5,688 nt of DNA from an uncultured Bacilli bacterium. GTDB lineage: Bacteria; Bacillota_I; Bacilli_A; RF39; UBA660. Below the pieces are notes generated by a model. It saw only the letters and a program-made list of their open reading frames with translations, did no database searches and was not told where the DNA came from. Each line of letters begins with the position of its first letter. The stretch's first letter is position 1. Below, piece after piece: positions 5,231-5,688 of the stretch. The stretch lies in assembly GCA_934141615.1 (NCBI GenBank), contig CAKPCM010000048.1, forward strand, positions 1 to 5,688, written 5' to 3'. The position numbers and the translations under genes were made by a program.

Positions 5231-5688
5231 TATGTATCTTTCTTTTCAAACGACGTACAAGCTTGCTGCGTTCCTTGACCTGTACTAGTTACTTTCTCAT
5301 CCGTTTGTACAAAATTTAACTTATATGATAATGATATTGTGCTTGCATTAGTTGGCAAATCCTCCTTAGTTAAATCTTTTATAAACTCTATTGTTATTGT
5401 AAGGTTTCTTGTTTCTCCAGCTGATAGGATGTCACCTTCTGAAACTTCTTTTCCTTCTTTATCAGTTACCTTAAATGTTAAATATTTTTGCTGCTCTTCC
5501 GTTAATTCTGTTTTTTCTATTTTATCAATCTTAGCATTAATCGTTCCTTCATTTACTAAATCTACTGTATATGTAACTTTATCCCCTGGAGTTAATAAAC
5601 TAACGTTTATTCCTGTTATTTCGGCTGATTTAGCCTCTTCTATATTTGCCACACCTGTTGTAGTTGCTGTCCCCAACTTTACTGGTTC
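5215..5688 (-). CDS. Beta-sandwich portion of a split surface protein (5' end beyond the window)
   Basis: The frame is open from the right edge to TAA at 5217-5215 (157 codons visible, first residues EPVKLGTATT). The TTG at 5676 is not a credible start, because the frame continues upstream and there is no ribosome binding site. Residues about 20-128 look like an Ig-like or DUF11/TasA-like beta-sandwich: alternating hydrophobic strands with PGDKVTYTVDLVNEGTINAKI (34-54) and LSAGETRNLTITIEF (88-102). Such domains build extracellular repeat stalks. A Thr/Gln/Gly-rich linker (129-141) with one Cys precedes the start of the next domain (FEKKDTYSQG), which continues in another frame. Signal peptide and anchor are outside the window. 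Whether the gene is inactivated or simply misread is unresolved. Confidence 0.75.
   Translation of the reverse strand, partial: EPVKLGTATTTGVANIEEAKSAEITGINVSLLTPGDKVTYTVDLVNEGTINAKIDKIEKTELTEEQQKYLTFKVTDKEGKEVSEGDILSAGETRNLTITIEFIKDLTKEDLPTNASTISLSYKLNFVQTDEKVTSTGQGTQQACTSFEKKDTYSQGT

Overview
This AT-rich window reads as the chromosome of a low-GC Gram-positive bacterium (Bacillota). The support is a T-box-controlled phenylalanyl-tRNA synthetase operon, sigma-A-type promoters, strong AAGGAGG-type ribosome binding sites and short intrinsic terminators. The surface-protein style of the right half resembles what I recall from uncultured gut-associated Bacilli. That narrower placement is inference. 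Trp is encoded by TGG, and nothing requires a non-standard code.

Layout: nearly everything is on the minus strand, so transcription runs right to left. At the far right (4502-5688) lies the 3' part of a gene for a large extracellular protein that continues beyond the window. It is split by an apparent one-base frameshift at 5221-5223 into a beta-sandwich repeat region and a C-terminal domain ending in YWSGTA and GLRPVITI motifs. It ends in an intrinsic terminator whose 3' arm and U-tract also hold the -35 box of the next gene. That gene (3768-4430) encodes a 220-residue membrane-anchored protein with two Ig-like repeats. It too ends in a hairpin that overlaps the -35 region of the next promoter.

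That promoter (3738-3766) drives a leader of about 250 nt containing a T-box riboswitch with a UUC (Phe) specifier and a UGGU acceptor-pairing bulge. The leader is followed by pheS (2436-3482) and, 2 nt later, pheT (61-2433). The two subunits form the alpha2beta2 enzyme that charges tRNA-Phe, and uncharged tRNA-Phe should raise their expression through the T-box. pheT ends tail-to-tail against the last codons of a possible plus-strand gene, with overlapping stop codons, and a likely pheT terminator lies inside that gene's 3' end.

The core pheST operon is ordinary. Three things deserve a second look: the split surface protein, the unusual terminator geometry of the T-box, and the repeated fusion of terminators with downstream promoters. 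I see no CRISPR array, transposon, RNA gene other than the leader, or convincing novel defence or mobile system.
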